From assembly GCA_934561175.1 (NCBI GenBank), contig CAKTFW010000004.1, positions 1 to 64,000 on the forward strand: DNA of 64,000 nt. Direction: 5' to 3'. Below are positions 9,054-18,064 of the stretch, piece after piece. The stretch's first letter is position 1, and each line of letters begins with the position of its first letter. The stretch comes from an uncultured Oscillospiraceae bacterium (GTDB lineage: Bacteria > Bacillota > Clostridia > Oscillospirales > Oscillospiraceae). The notes under the pieces were generated by a model. It saw only the letters and a program-made list of their open reading frames with translations. It was not told where the DNA came from and did not search any database. Made by a program: the position numbers and the translations under genes.

Positions 9054-10247
9054 ATGAGCAGAATCGGAATCTATGGCGGAAGTTTTAACCCACCGCATCT
9101 GGGGCATGTATTGGCGGCAAAGGAAGCGATCCGTGCACTGCAGCTGGATCGGCTTCTTGTGGTCCCAGCGGCGGTGCCGCCGCATAAAAAAGTCCCGGCG
9201 GAAACGCCGGAGCCTGCGGTACGGCGGCGCTTGCTTGCTATGGCGATGGCGGATATTCCGGAGGCTGAGATCTGCGATGTAGAGTTGGAGCGTCCTGGAC
9301 CAAGCTATACTTTTGAGACCTTGCAAATTCTGTCACAGCGCTATCCAAACGATACCCTGTTTTTGATGATGGGAACAGACATGTTTTTATCGCTGCACCA
9401 GTGGAAACACCCAGAGGAAGTTTGCGGTATTGCCGAGATTGTACTGGCATCCCGTGTGCAGAATGGCGGAAAAACGCATACTGCGATTTTGGAGCAAAAG
9501 GCACATCTGGAGCAGGCATATCATGCCAGAGTCCAAATTTTGAATAACGATTTTATTCAAATTTCTTCCTCGACAGTGCGAAGAATGCTGACCTTTGGCT
9601 GTGCGGAAACCTATCTGAACCAGAATGTGCTGGAGACTATTCAGAAGGAGCGGCTCTATGGTGTTGGAAGAGATCTGCGGAATCTTCCGTTTGCAGAACT
9701 GAAACAGGTCAGTTTATCACTGCATAAGGAAAAGCGAATCTCACATGTAATTGGCTGCAGTGAAACGGCGGTAGCGCTGGCCAAGCGTTGGGGCGCGGAT
9801 CCAACGGATGCAGCGCGTGCCGGAATTTTGCATGATGTAACAAAAGCGCTCGACGGAGAAGAGCAGTTGCGATTGTGCGAAAAATATGATATTATAACAG
9901 ACAATTTTGAGCGTACGCACACCAAGCTTTTACATGCGAAAACTGGAAGTGCGGTTGCAGCGCGGATTTTCGGAGAAAATGAAGCGGTCTGCAGTGCGAT
10001 TTATTGGCATACTACCGGTAAGGCTGCAATGTCAACATTAGAAAAAATCCTATACTTAGCGGACTATATGGAACCCAACCGGGATTTTGACGGCGTGAAT
10101 CAGGTTCGGACTCTGGCATTTCAGAATCTGGACGCAGCGCTGCTGCTCGGCCTGAATATGGCAATTGAGGAATTACGCCGGGAGGGAAAAGAACTGGGCG
10201 CACGCTCAGTAGAGGCCCGCGACTATCTGCAAATGCGAAAGGGCTAA
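9054..10247 (+). CDS. fused nicotinate-mononucleotide adenylyltransferase NadD and HD-domain YqeK hydrolase
   Basis: 397 aa in one frame, where most Firmicutes have two genes. Residues 1-200 are NadD: GIYGGSFNPPHLGHVLAAKEA holds the HxGH nucleotidyl-transfer motif, and QISSSTVRRML is the C-terminal SSTxxR motif; it makes deamido-NAD from nicotinate mononucleotide. Residues 205-397 are an HD-domain protein of the YqeK type (known for symmetric Ap4A hydrolysis in that family), with SHVIGCSETAVALA, AGILHDVTKAL (HD pair), LLHAKTGSAVA, IYWHTTG and LADYMEPNRDF as metal-binding landmarks. The linker is about five residues. I see no stop or start signal between the halves. Yhby precedes it and an LCP gene starts 4 nt after its stop. 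Confidence 0.95.
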   Translation: MSRIGIYGGSFNPPHLGHVLAAKEAIRALQLDRLLVVPAAVPPHKKVPAETPEPAVRRRLLAMAMADIPEAEICDVELERPGPSYTFETLQILSQRYPNDTLFLMMGTDMFLSLHQWKHPEEVCGIAEIVLASRVQNGGKTHTAILEQKAHLEQAYHARVQILNNDFIQISSSTVRRMLTFGCAETYLNQNVLETIQKERLYGVGRDLRNLPFAELKQVSLSLHKEKRISHVIGCSETAVALAKRWGADPTDAARAGILHDVTKALDGEEQLRLCEKYDIITDNFERTHTKLLHAKTGSAVAARIFGENEAVCSAIYWHTTGKAAMSTLEKILYLADYMEPNRDFDGVNQVRTLAFQNLDAALLLGLNMAIEELRREGKELGARSVEARDYLQMRKG

Positions 10248-10251
10248 CTGC

Positions 10252-11730
10252 ATGAAACTTTTTGGCAACAGCAAAAAATCAAATCATCGTGTCGCTTCGC
10301 GCAAAGCGGCTAAAACGGGAAAAACTTCTGAAGATGTCCGCGTCACGCGCAAGCGGGGTAAGCTTGCAAACTCTGCAATCGGAAAACGCTGGCTTAAAAT
10401 TCCCGGTATTTACCGGGGACTGATTCTTTTGGTGGCGGCACTTCTTTTATTGACTGGCGTATGCTTTGGTGCTTACCGCGCACTGGTACGCCCAGTGGAG
10501 CGCCCCAACAATGGGGATAACATGCCGATCAAGGTTACAACTGTGAAAGAAGTGGATCCGGAAACCGGTGAAGAAATTGAAGTGGAACTGGAGGTCCCTG
10601 TTGGATACCGCGATGGATTTTATAATATCCTGATTGCCGGTACGGATGACGACGGCGGCCGGACAGATACGATTATTATTGCAAGTTTGGACACCAACAC
10701 GCATACCGTTGCGATGATGAGCATTCCACGCGATACACTGATTTCTACCAGCTATTCCGTGCCGAAGATTAATTCTGCCTATGGCGCTGGCGGAAAAGGT
10801 AAAAAAGGCATGGAGAATCTCAAGGCACAACTGAAGAAGATTACCGGCTTTGAGGTCGATGGCTATGTGCTGGTTGATTTAGAGGCATTTGTGAAGATTG
10901 TGGATCTGGTCGGCGGTGTGGAATTTGATGTGCCGCAGAATATGTATTACAATGACCCGAACCAGAACTTGTATATCAATCTTTCGGCAGGGTATCAGAC
11001 ACTGGACGGCGAGCACGCTATGGAGCTGGTTCGCTACCGCAAATATGCGCAGGCAGACATTCAAAGAATCTCTGTACAGCAGGATTTTCTGAAAGCGCTG
11101 GCCAAGAAGTGTATGCAGATTGGAAATCTCACAAAAATTCGGGAATTTGCCCAGATTATTTCTGAGTATGTGACGACGGATCTGACAGTTGGCAATATGG
11201 TCTATTTCGGCCAGGAGCTTTTGAAGTGTGATTTTGACAATATGAAGACCTATACACCGGAAGGTGAAGGCGTTATGATTCGTGGAGGATCGTATTATTC
11301 ACTGTATAAGAGTTCGTTGGTAGAGATTATCAATGAGTCATTTAATCCATACGATCAGAAGATTACAGAGGCGGATATTACGCTGGGTAGCAAGTCCGGC
11401 TCCAGCAGCACGGGTACAAGCAGCTCCGGCAGCCACTCCAGCGGATCAGGATCCACGAACAGCACTGGTTCTAACCATAATTCCGGTTCTGAAAACAATA
11501 CTGCGACAACACCGAGTACCGATCCAACCCCGGATCCAACTCCGGTGAATCCGGTAGAACCAGGTGAGCCGAGTACAGATCCGGAACAACCCACAGAGCC
11601 GGGCGGAACGACCACAGAGCCAGAGCCGCCGACGGATCCGGGCACGACCGAACCGTCCACACCAGAACCGACAGAGCCGGGCGGTTCTGATTCCGATTCA
11701 CAGTGGGGCGGATTTGTGGCAGAAGGGTAA
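10252..11730 (+). CDS. LytR-CpsA-Psr (LCP) family cell-wall glycopolymer ligase
   Basis: 492 aa. A basic cytoplasmic N-terminus (1-53) leads to one transmembrane segment at about 55-75. The extracellular LCP domain (about 120-310) carries ILIAGTDDDGGRTDTIIIASLD, MSIPRDT with the conserved Arg, INSAYGAGG, VDLVGGVEFDVP and the RYRKYAQADIQRISVQQ block. LCP enzymes move undecaprenyl-linked polymers such as teichoic acids onto peptidoglycan. From about residue 378 the protein becomes a Ser/Gly stretch followed by a roughly 80-residue Pro/Thr/Glu repeat region, presumably a wall-spanning disordered tail. It begins 4 nt after nadD-yqeK. The particular polymer moved cannot be told from sequence. Confidence 0.93.
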   Translation: MKLFGNSKKSNHRVASRKAAKTGKTSEDVRVTRKRGKLANSAIGKRWLKIPGIYRGLILLVAALLLLTGVCFGAYRALVRPVERPNNGDNMPIKVTTVKEVDPETGEEIEVELEVPVGYRDGFYNILIAGTDDDGGRTDTIIIASLDTNTHTVAMMSIPRDTLISTSYSVPKINSAYGAGGKGKKGMENLKAQLKKITGFEVDGYVLVDLEAFVKIVDLVGGVEFDVPQNMYYNDPNQNLYINLSAGYQTLDGEHAMELVRYRKYAQADIQRISVQQDFLKALAKKCMQIGNLTKIREFAQIISEYVTTDLTVGNMVYFGQELLKCDFDNMKTYTPEGEGVMIRGGSYYSLYKSSLVEIINESFNPYDQKITEADITLGSKSGSSSTGTSSSGSHSSGSGSTNSTGSNHNSGSENNTATTPSTDPTPDPTPVNPVEPGEPSTDPEQPTEPGGTTTEPEPPTDPGTTEPSTPEPTEPGGSDSDSQWGGFVAEG

Positions 11731-11764
11731 CGATTTCCCAAAACGGGCAGAAAGGACTTTTTCT

Positions 11765-12109
11765 ATGTTGACTCCAAAAGAGGTCGCGTTGCTTGCGGCC
11801 AAGGCACTGGATGACAAAAAAGGCCAGGCTATCAAACTCTTGAAGGTGACGGATGTCACTTCTCTTGCGGACTATTTCCTAATTTGCACCGGCACTTCCA
11901 ATACCCATGTCAAGACGCTCTGTGATGTGGTGGAGAAAGTACTGGGAGAACATGGCGAGCCGATGCTCCGCCGGGAAGGGCAGCGCAGCGGTACTTGGGT
12001 ATTGCTGGACTTTGGTTGCCTGGTTGTCCATGTGTTTACCGATGAGACACGGAAATTCTATGATCTGGAGCGGCTCTGGAGTGATGCGGTTCCGGTTGAC
12101 TTTGAATAA
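11765..12109 (+). CDS. rsfS: ribosomal silencing factor RsfS
   Basis: 114 aa. RsfS binds ribosomal protein L14 and blocks subunit joining when nutrients are low. Family marks are DDKKGQAIKLLKV, TSLADYFLICTGTSNTHVKTL, WVLLDFGCLVVHVFTDETRKFYDLERLW. The ATG at 11765 is preceded by AGAAAGGA; a longer in-frame reading would start inside the LCP tail and is not credible. It lies between the LCP gene and leuS, the standard clostridial order. Confidence 0.96.
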   Translation: MLTPKEVALLAAKALDDKKGQAIKLLKVTDVTSLADYFLICTGTSNTHVKTLCDVVEKVLGEHGEPMLRREGQRSGTWVLLDFGCLVVHVFTDETRKFYDLERLWSDAVPVDFE

Positions 12110-12133
12110 ACAACTTCGAAAAGAGTGAGAAAA

Positions 12134-14542
12134 ATGAAGTACGATTTTACCGCGATTGAGAAGAAATGGCAGAAGCGCTGGGAGGATGAGAAGCTTTATA
12201 AGGCGGAGACCGGTTCCCCAAAAAAGAAATTCTATGCTCTGATTGAGTTCCCGTATCCGTCCGGTGCAGGCCTGCATGTGGGACATGCCCGCCCTTACAC
12301 CGCGATGGATGTCATTGCAAGAAAGCACCGTATGGAGGGGCAGAATGTTTTGTTCCCCATTGGCTATGACGCATTTGGGTTGCCGACAGAAAACTATGCG
12401 ATTAAGAATCATATTCATCCCCGCATTGTAACGGAACAAAATGTAAAGGTATTTCGCAGCCAGCTGAAAGCACTGGGCTACAGCTTTGACTGGGATCGGG
12501 AGATCAACACGACAGATCCGGCCTATTTTAAGTGGACGCAGTGGATTTTTCTGAAGCTTTACGAAAACGGCTTGGCTTATAAGGCTAAGATGCCGGTCAA
12601 CTGGTGCACCAGTTGTAAGTGTGTTCTGGCCAATGAGGAGGTCGTAGAGGGCGTCTGCGAGCGCTGTGGCTCTCCAGTCATCCGGAAAGAGAAGAGCCAG
12701 TGGATGTTACGCATTACCAAGTATGCGCAACGCCTGATCGACGATTTGGATGATCTTGATTTCATTGAACGGGTTAAGATTCAGCAGAAAAACTGGATTG
12801 GCCGTTCGACTGGCGCTGAGGTAAACTTCCAGTCTACAGCGGGCGATGCCATTACCGTTTACACCACCCGTCCGGATACGCTCTTTGGTGCAACCTATAT
12901 GGTGTTGTCTCCGGAGCATGCGCTGGTAAATAAATGGATGGACAAGCTGGAGAATGTGGACGAAGTCAAGGCTTATCAGGCGTTGGCCGCATCCAAGTCT
13001 GATATGGAGCGTACAGAGCTGAACAAAGAGAAGACCGGTGTGGAACTGAAGGGTGTTCGCGGTATCAACCCGGTCAATGGCAAGGAAATCCCGATCTTTA
13101 TTTCGGACTATGTTCTGGCAACCTATGGCACAGGCGCCATTATGGCTGTCCCGGCCCATGATACCCGTGACTGGGATTTTGCAAAGGCGTTCAATCTGCC
13201 GATTGTCGAAGTCATTGCCGGCGGAAATGTTGAAGAAGCGGCGTTTACAGATGTGGAAACCGGGACACTCTGCAACTCCGAGTTTTTGAATGGCTTGTCT
13301 GTAACGGAGGCCAAAAAGGCGATTATCGCATGGCTGGAGGAGAAGGGCGTTGGCCATAGCAAGGTCAACTATAAACTGCGGGATTGGGTCTTCTCGCGCC
13401 AGCGTTACTGGGGTGAACCGATCCCGATTGTGCATTGCCCGTGCTGTGGAACTGTGCCGCTGCCGGAGTCGGAATTGCCGCTTCTGCTGCCGGATGTGGA
13501 GAGCTATGAGCCTACGGATGACGGAGAAAGTCCCCTGGCGCCGATGACGGAATGGGTGAACTGCAAATGTCCGAAGTGCGGCGGAGACGCCAAGCGTGAG
13601 ACGGACACAATGCCGCAGTGGGCTGGATCCTCTTGGTACTTCCTGCGCTATATGGACCCGCATAACGATCAGGCATTGGCGTCTAAAGAGGCGCTGAAAT
13701 ACTGGTCTCCGGTTGACTGGTACAACGGCGGCATGGAGCATACCACACTGCATCTGCTGTATTCTCGTTTCTGGCATAAGTTCCTCTATGATATCGGCGT
13801 TGTTCCGACGAAGGAGCCTTATCAGAAGCGTACCAGCCATGGCATGATTCTGGGTGAGGGCGGAGAAAAAATGTCCAAGTCCCGCGGCAATGTCATCAAT
13901 CCGAATGACATTATTGACGCCTATGGCGCGGATACCATGCGTACCTATATCACCTTTATCGGCGATTTTGAAAAAGCGGTGCCGTGGTCATCGAATGCGG
14001 TCAAGGGCTGCAAGCGCTTCCTGGATCGTGTTTGGAATCTGGCAGAGTCTGTGACTGACCAGGAGACCGAATATTCTGCTGCGAACGAAGCGATGATGCA
14101 TAAGACAATTAAAAAGGTGAGTGCAGATATTGATTCGCTTAAGGGCAATACTGCAATTGCTGCGCTGATGACACTACTCAATCAGTTCGGCGAAAAGGGC
14201 TGCAACCGCGCGGAGCTTAAGACATTTCTGCAGCTGGTAAGTCCCTTTGCGCCGCATATTGCCGATGAGCTCTGGGAGCAGCACGGATTTGAGGGCGTTT
14301 GCAGCGTATCCGCCTGGCCGGCCTATGATGAGGAAAAGTGCAAGGACTCTGAAGTAGAGATGGCGGTACAGGTGAACGGCAAACTGAAGGGCACCGTAGT
14401 AGTACCGGCTGATGCAGAGGATGCCGCGGTTGTGGAAGCAGCACAGCAGAATGAGAAGGTTCAGCGGATGCTGGCGGAAGGTGGCAAAGTCTTTAAGACA
14501 ATTGTCGTAAAGAATAAGCTGGTAAATCTGATTATCAAATAA
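12134..14542 (+). CDS. leuS: leucyl-tRNA synthetase
   Basis: 802 aa class I synthetase. The HIGH motif appears as HVGH in [17 protein letters not shown], the KMSKS loop as [14 protein letters not shown], and the CP1 editing domain contains [19 protein letters not shown] and the conserved [12 protein letters not shown]. Zinc-ribbon-like cysteine pairs are present (CTSCKC ... CERCG near residue 160 and CPCCG ... CKCPKCG near 440-480). ATG at 12134 begins the family's usual N-terminus [12 protein letters not shown]; a GTG at 12125 would add three residues. It is the last gene before a strong rpsU promoter. Confidence 0.98.
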   Translation: MKYDFTAIEKKWQKRWEDEKLYKAETGSPKKKFYALIEFPYPSGAGLHVGHARPYTAMDVIARKHRMEGQNVLFPIGYDAFGLPTENYAIKNHIHPRIVTEQNVKVFRSQLKALGYSFDWDREINTTDPAYFKWTQWIFLKLYENGLAYKAKMPVNWCTSCKCVLANEEVVEGVCERCGSPVIRKEKSQWMLRITKYAQRLIDDLDDLDFIERVKIQQKNWIGRSTGAEVNFQSTAGDAITVYTTRPDTLFGATYMVLSPEHALVNKWMDKLENVDEVKAYQALAASKSDMERTELNKEKTGVELKGVRGINPVNGKEIPIFISDYVLATYGTGAIMAVPAHDTRDWDFAKAFNLPIVEVIAGGNVEEAAFTDVETGTLCNSEFLNGLSVTEAKKAIIAWLEEKGVGHSKVNYKLRDWVFSRQRYWGEPIPIVHCPCCGTVPLPESELPLLLPDVESYEPTDDGESPLAPMTEWVNCKCPKCGGDAKRETDTMPQWAGSSWYFLRYMDPHNDQALASKEALKYWSPVDWYNGGMEHTTLHLLYSRFWHKFLYDIGVVPTKEPYQKRTSHGMILGEGGEKMSKSRGNVINPNDIIDAYGADTMRTYITFIGDFEKAVPWSSNAVKGCKRFLDRVWNLAESVTDQETEYSAANEAMMHKTIKKVSADIDSLKGNTAIAALMTLLNQFGEKGCNRAELKTFLQLVSPFAPHIADELWEQHGFEGVCSVSAWPAYDEEKCKDSEVEMAVQVNGKLKGTVVVPADAEDAAVVEAAQQNEKVQRMLAEGGKVFKTIVVKNKLVNLIIK

Positions 14543-14548
14543 TCTTAC

Positions 14549-14577
14549 TTGACAATTCAGGGGTAAATGAATATAAT
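14549..14577 (+). promoter_or_regulatory. consensus sigma-A promoter for rpsU
   Basis: TTGACA (14549-14554), 17-nt spacer, TATAAT (14572-14577): a perfect match. The 5' untranslated region is about 55 nt. Confidence 0.92.
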
Positions 14578-14639
14578 AGTTGAGGTCGCAATTTTGGCCC
14601 TTAACGCGTTACTGTACGCACCCGGAGGGAGGGAAATCC

Positions 14640-14822
14640 ATGACTGAAGTCCGCATTAAAGAAAATGAGTCTCTCGAAAGCGCACTGAAGCGCTTTAAGC
14701 GTAGCTGTGCAAAGGCTGGCGTTATTGCTGAAGTGAAGAAGAGAGAGCATTATGTGAGCCCCAGCCTGAAGCGCAAGCAGAAGTCTGAAGCAGCTCGTAA
14801 GAACAAGCGGAAGTTCTATTGA
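14640..14822 (+). CDS. rpsU: 30S ribosomal protein S21
   Basis: 60 aa, typical of Firmicutes S21. It opens with [27 protein letters not shown] and ends in the basic [17 protein letters not shown], which contacts 16S rRNA near the anti-Shine-Dalgarno region. GGAGGGAGG at 14623-14631 is an unusually strong ribosome binding site and fixes the start at 14640. It is transcribed alone between a consensus promoter and a terminator. Confidence 0.97.
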   Translation: MTEVRIKENESLESALKRFKRSCAKAGVIAEVKKREHYVSPSLKRKQKSEAARKNKRKFY

Positions 14823-14848
14823 TCCCTCCGTTTTATGCTCGATAAAAA

Positions 14849-14880
14849 CAGCCATCCAGATATGGATGGCTGTTTTTTTT
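14849..14880. terminator. bidirectional terminator between rpsU and the minus-strand gene at 14888-15277
   Basis: CAGCCATCC (14849-14857) pairs with GGATGGCTG (14864-14872), followed by eight T on the plus strand and preceded by five A, giving a T run on the minus strand as well. Confidence 0.9.
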
Positions 14881-14887
14881 ATTGCCT

Positions 14888-15277
14888 TTATGCTTCAAAT
14901 AAAAGATAATTCGCGCCCAGGGATTCTGCTAAATGCTTTCGCTTCTGCAGGCTTTCTGTATCATCAAAGAGAATGACGGCAGCATGATTGCCGTCCTTGG
15001 TGATCAGATAGCGACAACAGAGCGAGTCGGAGAAAAAAGAAGGAGTGCAGTGAAGACAGGCCTGCAATTCCTGATTCGAAATTTTGACACCGTTTCCGTC
15101 TTTGCAGGGAAGGGAGAAACGCAGCCGGATTGGGGCAATCCGGATACAGAGCTGCCCATGATACTGTTTTACCATATCGGAGAGATATTCAAAAAGATTG
15201 CCGCCGGAAACGACGGCATCTATAATCGGAATCGATACAGTGTTATGAATCAGTGTGGCTGAAAAGAGAGAAGGCAT
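14888..15277 (-). CDS. protein of unknown function
   Basis: 129 aa; I do not recognise the family. It begins PSLFSATLIHNTVSIPIIDAV and has no clear signal peptide or transmembrane helix. It contains five cysteines in its middle third (two as CLHC, one as LCC). The ending VILFDDTESLQKRKHLAESLGANYLLFEA looks like an alpha/beta domain. The start is ATG at 15277 because GGAGGT lies 10 nt upstream, and a longer GTG start would overlap that site. Its start region overlaps the yqeG promoter on the other strand, so the two genes could affect each other. It is convergent with rpsU. Coding status rests on an undisturbed frame plus a good ribosome binding site. Confidence 0.65.
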   Translation of the reverse strand: MPSLFSATLIHNTVSIPIIDAVVSGGNLFEYLSDMVKQYHGQLCIRIAPIRLRFSLPCKDGNGVKISNQELQACLHCTPSFFSDSLCCRYLITKDGNHAAVILFDDTESLQKRKHLAESLGANYLLFEA

Positions 15278-15279
15278 GA

Positions 15280-15309
15280 TTGCAAACACCTCCGGTGATG
15301 TGCTACAAT
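15280..15309 (+). promoter_or_regulatory. sigma-A promoter for yqeG
   Basis: TTGCAA (15280-15285), 18-nt spacer, TACAAT (15304-15309), 30 nt before the yqeG start and overlapping the 5' end of the divergent gene. Confidence 0.65.
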
Positions 15310-15338
15310 AGATTGGAAAATTATATGAAAGGCCAGAA

Positions 15339-15839
15339 ATGGATATGCTGTCTTTGATCCCAAGATTGATATTCCCCAGCGCTGATCAAATCCCGGTTAC
15401 GATGCTGAAAGAAAACGGAATTCAGCTTCTGATGCTGGATTTTGATAATACCATTGTGCCGTATACCACTTCGGTGCCGACACAGGAGATGCTTGCTTGG
15501 CTAAAGGCTGCAGCGCAGGAAATCCCCCTTTGCGTTGTTTCCAACAGCCGTAGGCCGCGTGTGCAGGAATTCTGCAAAAAATATCAGATCCCGTGTATCA
15601 CGCGCGCGAAGAAGCCGGGGGGAAAGGGCATTCGCCAGGCGTTGGAGCAGTTTCATTGCGCGCCGTGTCATGCGGCGTTGGTGGGAGACCAGATTTATAC
15701 AGATGTACTGGGTGCCAACTGCGCGGGCGTTACTTCGGTACTGATCACACCGATTCAATTGCATAGCTGGCCACTGAAGCTGCGCCATGTACTGGAACAG
15801 CCTTTCATACGCTTAGGACGACGGAGGGGTCATGTATGA
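15339..15839 (+). CDS. yqeG: YqeG family HAD IIIA-type phosphatase
   Basis: 166 aa. HAD motif I is LDFDNTIVPY (about residues 32-41), motif II is VVSNSRR, the motif III lysine lies in KKPGGKGI, and motif IV is VGDQIYTDVLGAN. The family groups with phosphatidylglycerophosphate phosphatases; its substrate here is not known. The N-terminal DMLSLIPRLIFPSADQIP may be a membrane-associating helix, as in relatives. The stop overlaps the next gene by 4 nt. Confidence 0.9.
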   Translation: MDMLSLIPRLIFPSADQIPVTMLKENGIQLLMLDFDNTIVPYTTSVPTQEMLAWLKAAAQEIPLCVVSNSRRPRVQEFCKKYQIPCITRAKKPGGKGIRQALEQFHCAPCHAALVGDQIYTDVLGANCAGVTSVLITPIQLHSWPLKLRHVLEQPFIRLGRRRGHV

Positions 15840-16903
15840 AAAACATAGAAAAATTTCGCTCTGTACTGGATGAAGTCGGCGTGGATGGAATTTTACTGAC
15901 CAGTCGATTTCATCGGTTCTACTGTGTGGAATATGACATTGCAGAGGGATTTGTGCTATTGACCAGAGACCGTTGCCTGTACTATACCGATAGCCGCTAT
16001 ATTGAAGCAGCGGAGCAAAATCTGCAGGATGCAGAGCCGGTGCTATTCGGAATGGGACGCCCGATGATGGGAATGATGCGGAAAGCATTGCAGGATGCGG
16101 GCGTCCGGATACTTGGCTTTGAGGAGCGGGAGATTTCGGTCGCAGAGGCAGAGCAGTTCCGTAAGGTGCTCGGTGTGGCATTTCGGCCATGCCAGGAAGC
16201 GCTGGAAGCATTCCGCGCGGCAAAGGAACCTTGGGAACAGGAGCGGATGCTGCAGGCACAGAAAATTACGGATGATGCGTTTGCAGATCTGCTGCCGCAG
16301 ATTCGGCCGGGTATCACGGAGAAACAGCTGGCGGCAGAGTTGATTTACCGACTTTATAAATTTGGCGGAGAGATGCTCTCGTTTGATCCCATTGTTGTGT
16401 CAGGTGCCAATACCAGTTTACCACACGGGGTTCCCGGAGACCGTGTTTTACAGGAGGGCGACTTTGTGACGATGGATTTTGGCTGTAAATATCAGGGCTA
16501 TTGTTCTGATATGACGCGGACTGTGGCGCTGGGGCATGCGACGGAACAGATGCGCGAGGTTTACGAGATCGTGCTTGCGGCGCAATCAGCAGGGATTGCA
16601 GCGACGCGTGCAGGTTTAACGGGACGCGAGATTGACGGAGCTGCCAGAAAAGTGATTTCCCAGGCTGGATATGGGAAATTTTTTGGGCATGGCTATGGCC
16701 ACAGTCTTGGATTGCAGATTCATGAAAGTCCCAATTGCAATCCAAGCGGCAATACATGCTTCCCGGTGGGAGCAGCATGTTCGGCAGAACCCGGAATTTA
16801 TCTTCCAGGACAATTTGGCGTTCGAATTGAAGATGTAGTCTTCTTTACGAAACATGGTTGCGAGGATATTACAAAAAGTCCGAAAAGCCTGATGATCCTG
16901 TGA
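15836..16903 (+). CDS. M24 family Xaa-Pro aminopeptidase
   Basis: 355 aa, with a creatinase-type N-terminal domain (1-125) and a pita-bread catalytic domain. All five metal-ligand regions are visible: VTMDFGCKYQGYCSDMTRTV (both Asp), GHGYGHSLGLQIHESP (His), AEPGIYLPG (Glu) and GVRIEDVV (Glu). It removes the N-terminal residue before a proline. It lies directly ahead of efp, a frequent arrangement in Firmicutes, and overlaps yqeG by 4 nt. Confidence 0.94.
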   Translation: MKNIEKFRSVLDEVGVDGILLTSRFHRFYCVEYDIAEGFVLLTRDRCLYYTDSRYIEAAEQNLQDAEPVLFGMGRPMMGMMRKALQDAGVRILGFEEREISVAEAEQFRKVLGVAFRPCQEALEAFRAAKEPWEQERMLQAQKITDDAFADLLPQIRPGITEKQLAAELIYRLYKFGGEMLSFDPIVVSGANTSLPHGVPGDRVLQEGDFVTMDFGCKYQGYCSDMTRTVALGHATEQMREVYEIVLAAQSAGIAATRAGLTGREIDGAARKVISQAGYGKFFGHGYGHSLGLQIHESPNCNPSGNTCFPVGAACSAEPGIYLPGQFGVRIEDVVFFTKHGCEDITKSPKSLMIL

Positions 16904-16910
16904 TTAAGGG

Positions 16911-16939
16911 TTGCAATCCAGGCAAAAATAAGATAAAAT
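16911..16939 (+). promoter_or_regulatory. sigma-A promoter for efp
   Basis: TTGCAA (16911-16916), 17-nt spacer, TAAAAT (16934-16939), so efp can be expressed separately from the peptidase gene. Confidence 0.7.
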
Positions 16940-16996
16940 AAATTTGTAAAGATGGAAAAATTCCCAATTATTTGGGATTACAGGAGGACATAAATT

Positions 16997-17566
16997 ATGG
17001 CAACTATTACCGCAGGCGATTTCAGAAACGGCAAGACCTTTGAAATGGACGGCAAGATCATGCAGGTCGTCGAATTCCAGCATGTCAAACCCGGTAAAGG
17101 CGCTGCGTTTGTTCGGACGAAGATGAAGAATATTGTGACCGGTGCTGTGACCGAGACTTCCTTCAACCCGACTGCAAAGTTTGAAGAGGCATTCATTGAG
17201 CGTAAGGATATGGAGTACAGCTACCGGGATGGTGATCTGTACTACTTTATGGATTCTGAGACTTATGACATGATTCCGCTGAATCAGGATGTTATGCCGG
17301 AATCTTTCCAGTTTATAAAAGAGAATACCCCGTGCAAAATCCTCTCTTACAAGGGCAATGTGTTCGGCGTGGAGCCGCCCAACTTTATGGAGTTGGAAGT
17401 TACCGCAACTGATCCCGGCTTTGCTGGCAACACCGCAACGAATGTCATGAAGCCGGCTACGGTAGAGACGGGTGCGGAGATTAAGGTCCCGCTGTTTATC
17501 AATGTTGGTGACCGCATTAAGATTGATACCCGCTCCGGTGAGTATCTGGAACGCTGCAAGGGTTAA
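16997..17566 (+). CDS. efp: translation elongation factor P
   Basis: 189 aa, three-domain EF-P that relieves ribosome stalling at polyproline stretches. Domain I contains [17 protein letters not shown], where the lysine at the loop tip is the residue modified in many bacteria; domain II has [16 protein letters not shown] [13 protein letters not shown]; domain III ends [19 protein letters not shown], the family signature. CAGGAGG at 16981-16987 supports the start. The Pro-rich tail of the LCP protein in this window is the kind of sequence that needs EF-P. Confidence 0.98.
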   Translation: MATITAGDFRNGKTFEMDGKIMQVVEFQHVKPGKGAAFVRTKMKNIVTGAVTETSFNPTAKFEEAFIERKDMEYSYRDGDLYYFMDSETYDMIPLNQDVMPESFQFIKENTPCKILSYKGNVFGVEPPNFMELEVTATDPGFAGNTATNVMKPATVETGAEIKVPLFINVGDRIKIDTRSGEYLERCKG

Positions 17567-17583
17567 GAAAAGGAGAATTTACT

Positions 17584-17997
17584 ATGACACTTCCCGAAAG
17601 AGCTGCATATCTGAAGGGCCTGAAGGATGGCCTGAAACTGGATACCGAAACCAACGAGGGCAAGCTGCTGGATGCAATTATTGATATGCTGGAGGATGTG
17701 GCTTTGTCTGTCACAGATCTGGAGGACAGCACCACCGCAATTTCTGATGAGCTGGATCTGATTGAAGAAGAGCTGGATGAAATTGAGGATTGCATCGAAG
17801 ATGACATCGACGATGAGGAAGATTCGGAAGACGATGACGACTATGAGTACGATGACGAAATGGTCTATGAGGTAAAATGCCCGACCTGTGATGAAGTTAT
17901 TGAGATCGACGAAAAGATGCTGGAAGTTGGCGGCATTAAATGCCCCAAGTGCGGCGAAGAACTTGAGTTCGATGTCGTGGATGACGAAGAGGAATAA
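17584..17997 (+). CDS. acidic zinc-ribbon protein of unknown function (CD1247-like)
   Basis: 137 aa, extremely acidic. Residues 1-65 form a helical domain (LPERAAYLKGLKDGLKLDTETNEGKLL) that I associate with the clostridial CD1247 N-terminal domain. Residues 66-95 are almost all Asp/Glu. Residues 96-131 form a zinc ribbon with CxxC at C99/C102 and C120/C123. It starts 17 nt after efp with AAGGAG and probably shares its transcript, then a strong terminator follows. Many clostridia keep this gene beside efp. No function can be read from the sequence. Confidence 0.85.
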   Translation: MTLPERAAYLKGLKDGLKLDTETNEGKLLDAIIDMLEDVALSVTDLEDSTTAISDELDLIEEELDEIEDCIEDDIDDEEDSEDDDDYEYDDEMVYEVKCPTCDEVIEIDEKMLEVGGIKCPKCGEELEFDVVDDEEE

Positions 17998-18009
17998 ATC
18001 GTATCTCAC

Positions 18010-18043
18010 AAAGGCGGCAGGGTAATTCCTGCCGCCTTTTCGC
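18010..18043 (+). terminator. terminator after the efp operon
   Basis: AAAGGCGGCAGG (18010-18021) pairs with CCTGCCGCCTTT (18028-18039) around a 6-nt loop, with a short T run. Confidence 0.9.
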
Positions 18044-18064
18044 ATTTTTAGGATAGAGGGAGAG

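Noticed and set aside
11401..11727. Repetitive DNA at the end of the LCP gene as a possible repeat array or mobile element
   Set aside because: The repeats are in frame and encode Pro/Thr/Glu units; no spacers, terminal repeats or target duplications are present.
14933..15262. 110-codon frame on the plus strand
   Set aside because: It lies antisense to the gene at 14888-15277, has no ribosome binding site and reads like a shadow frame.
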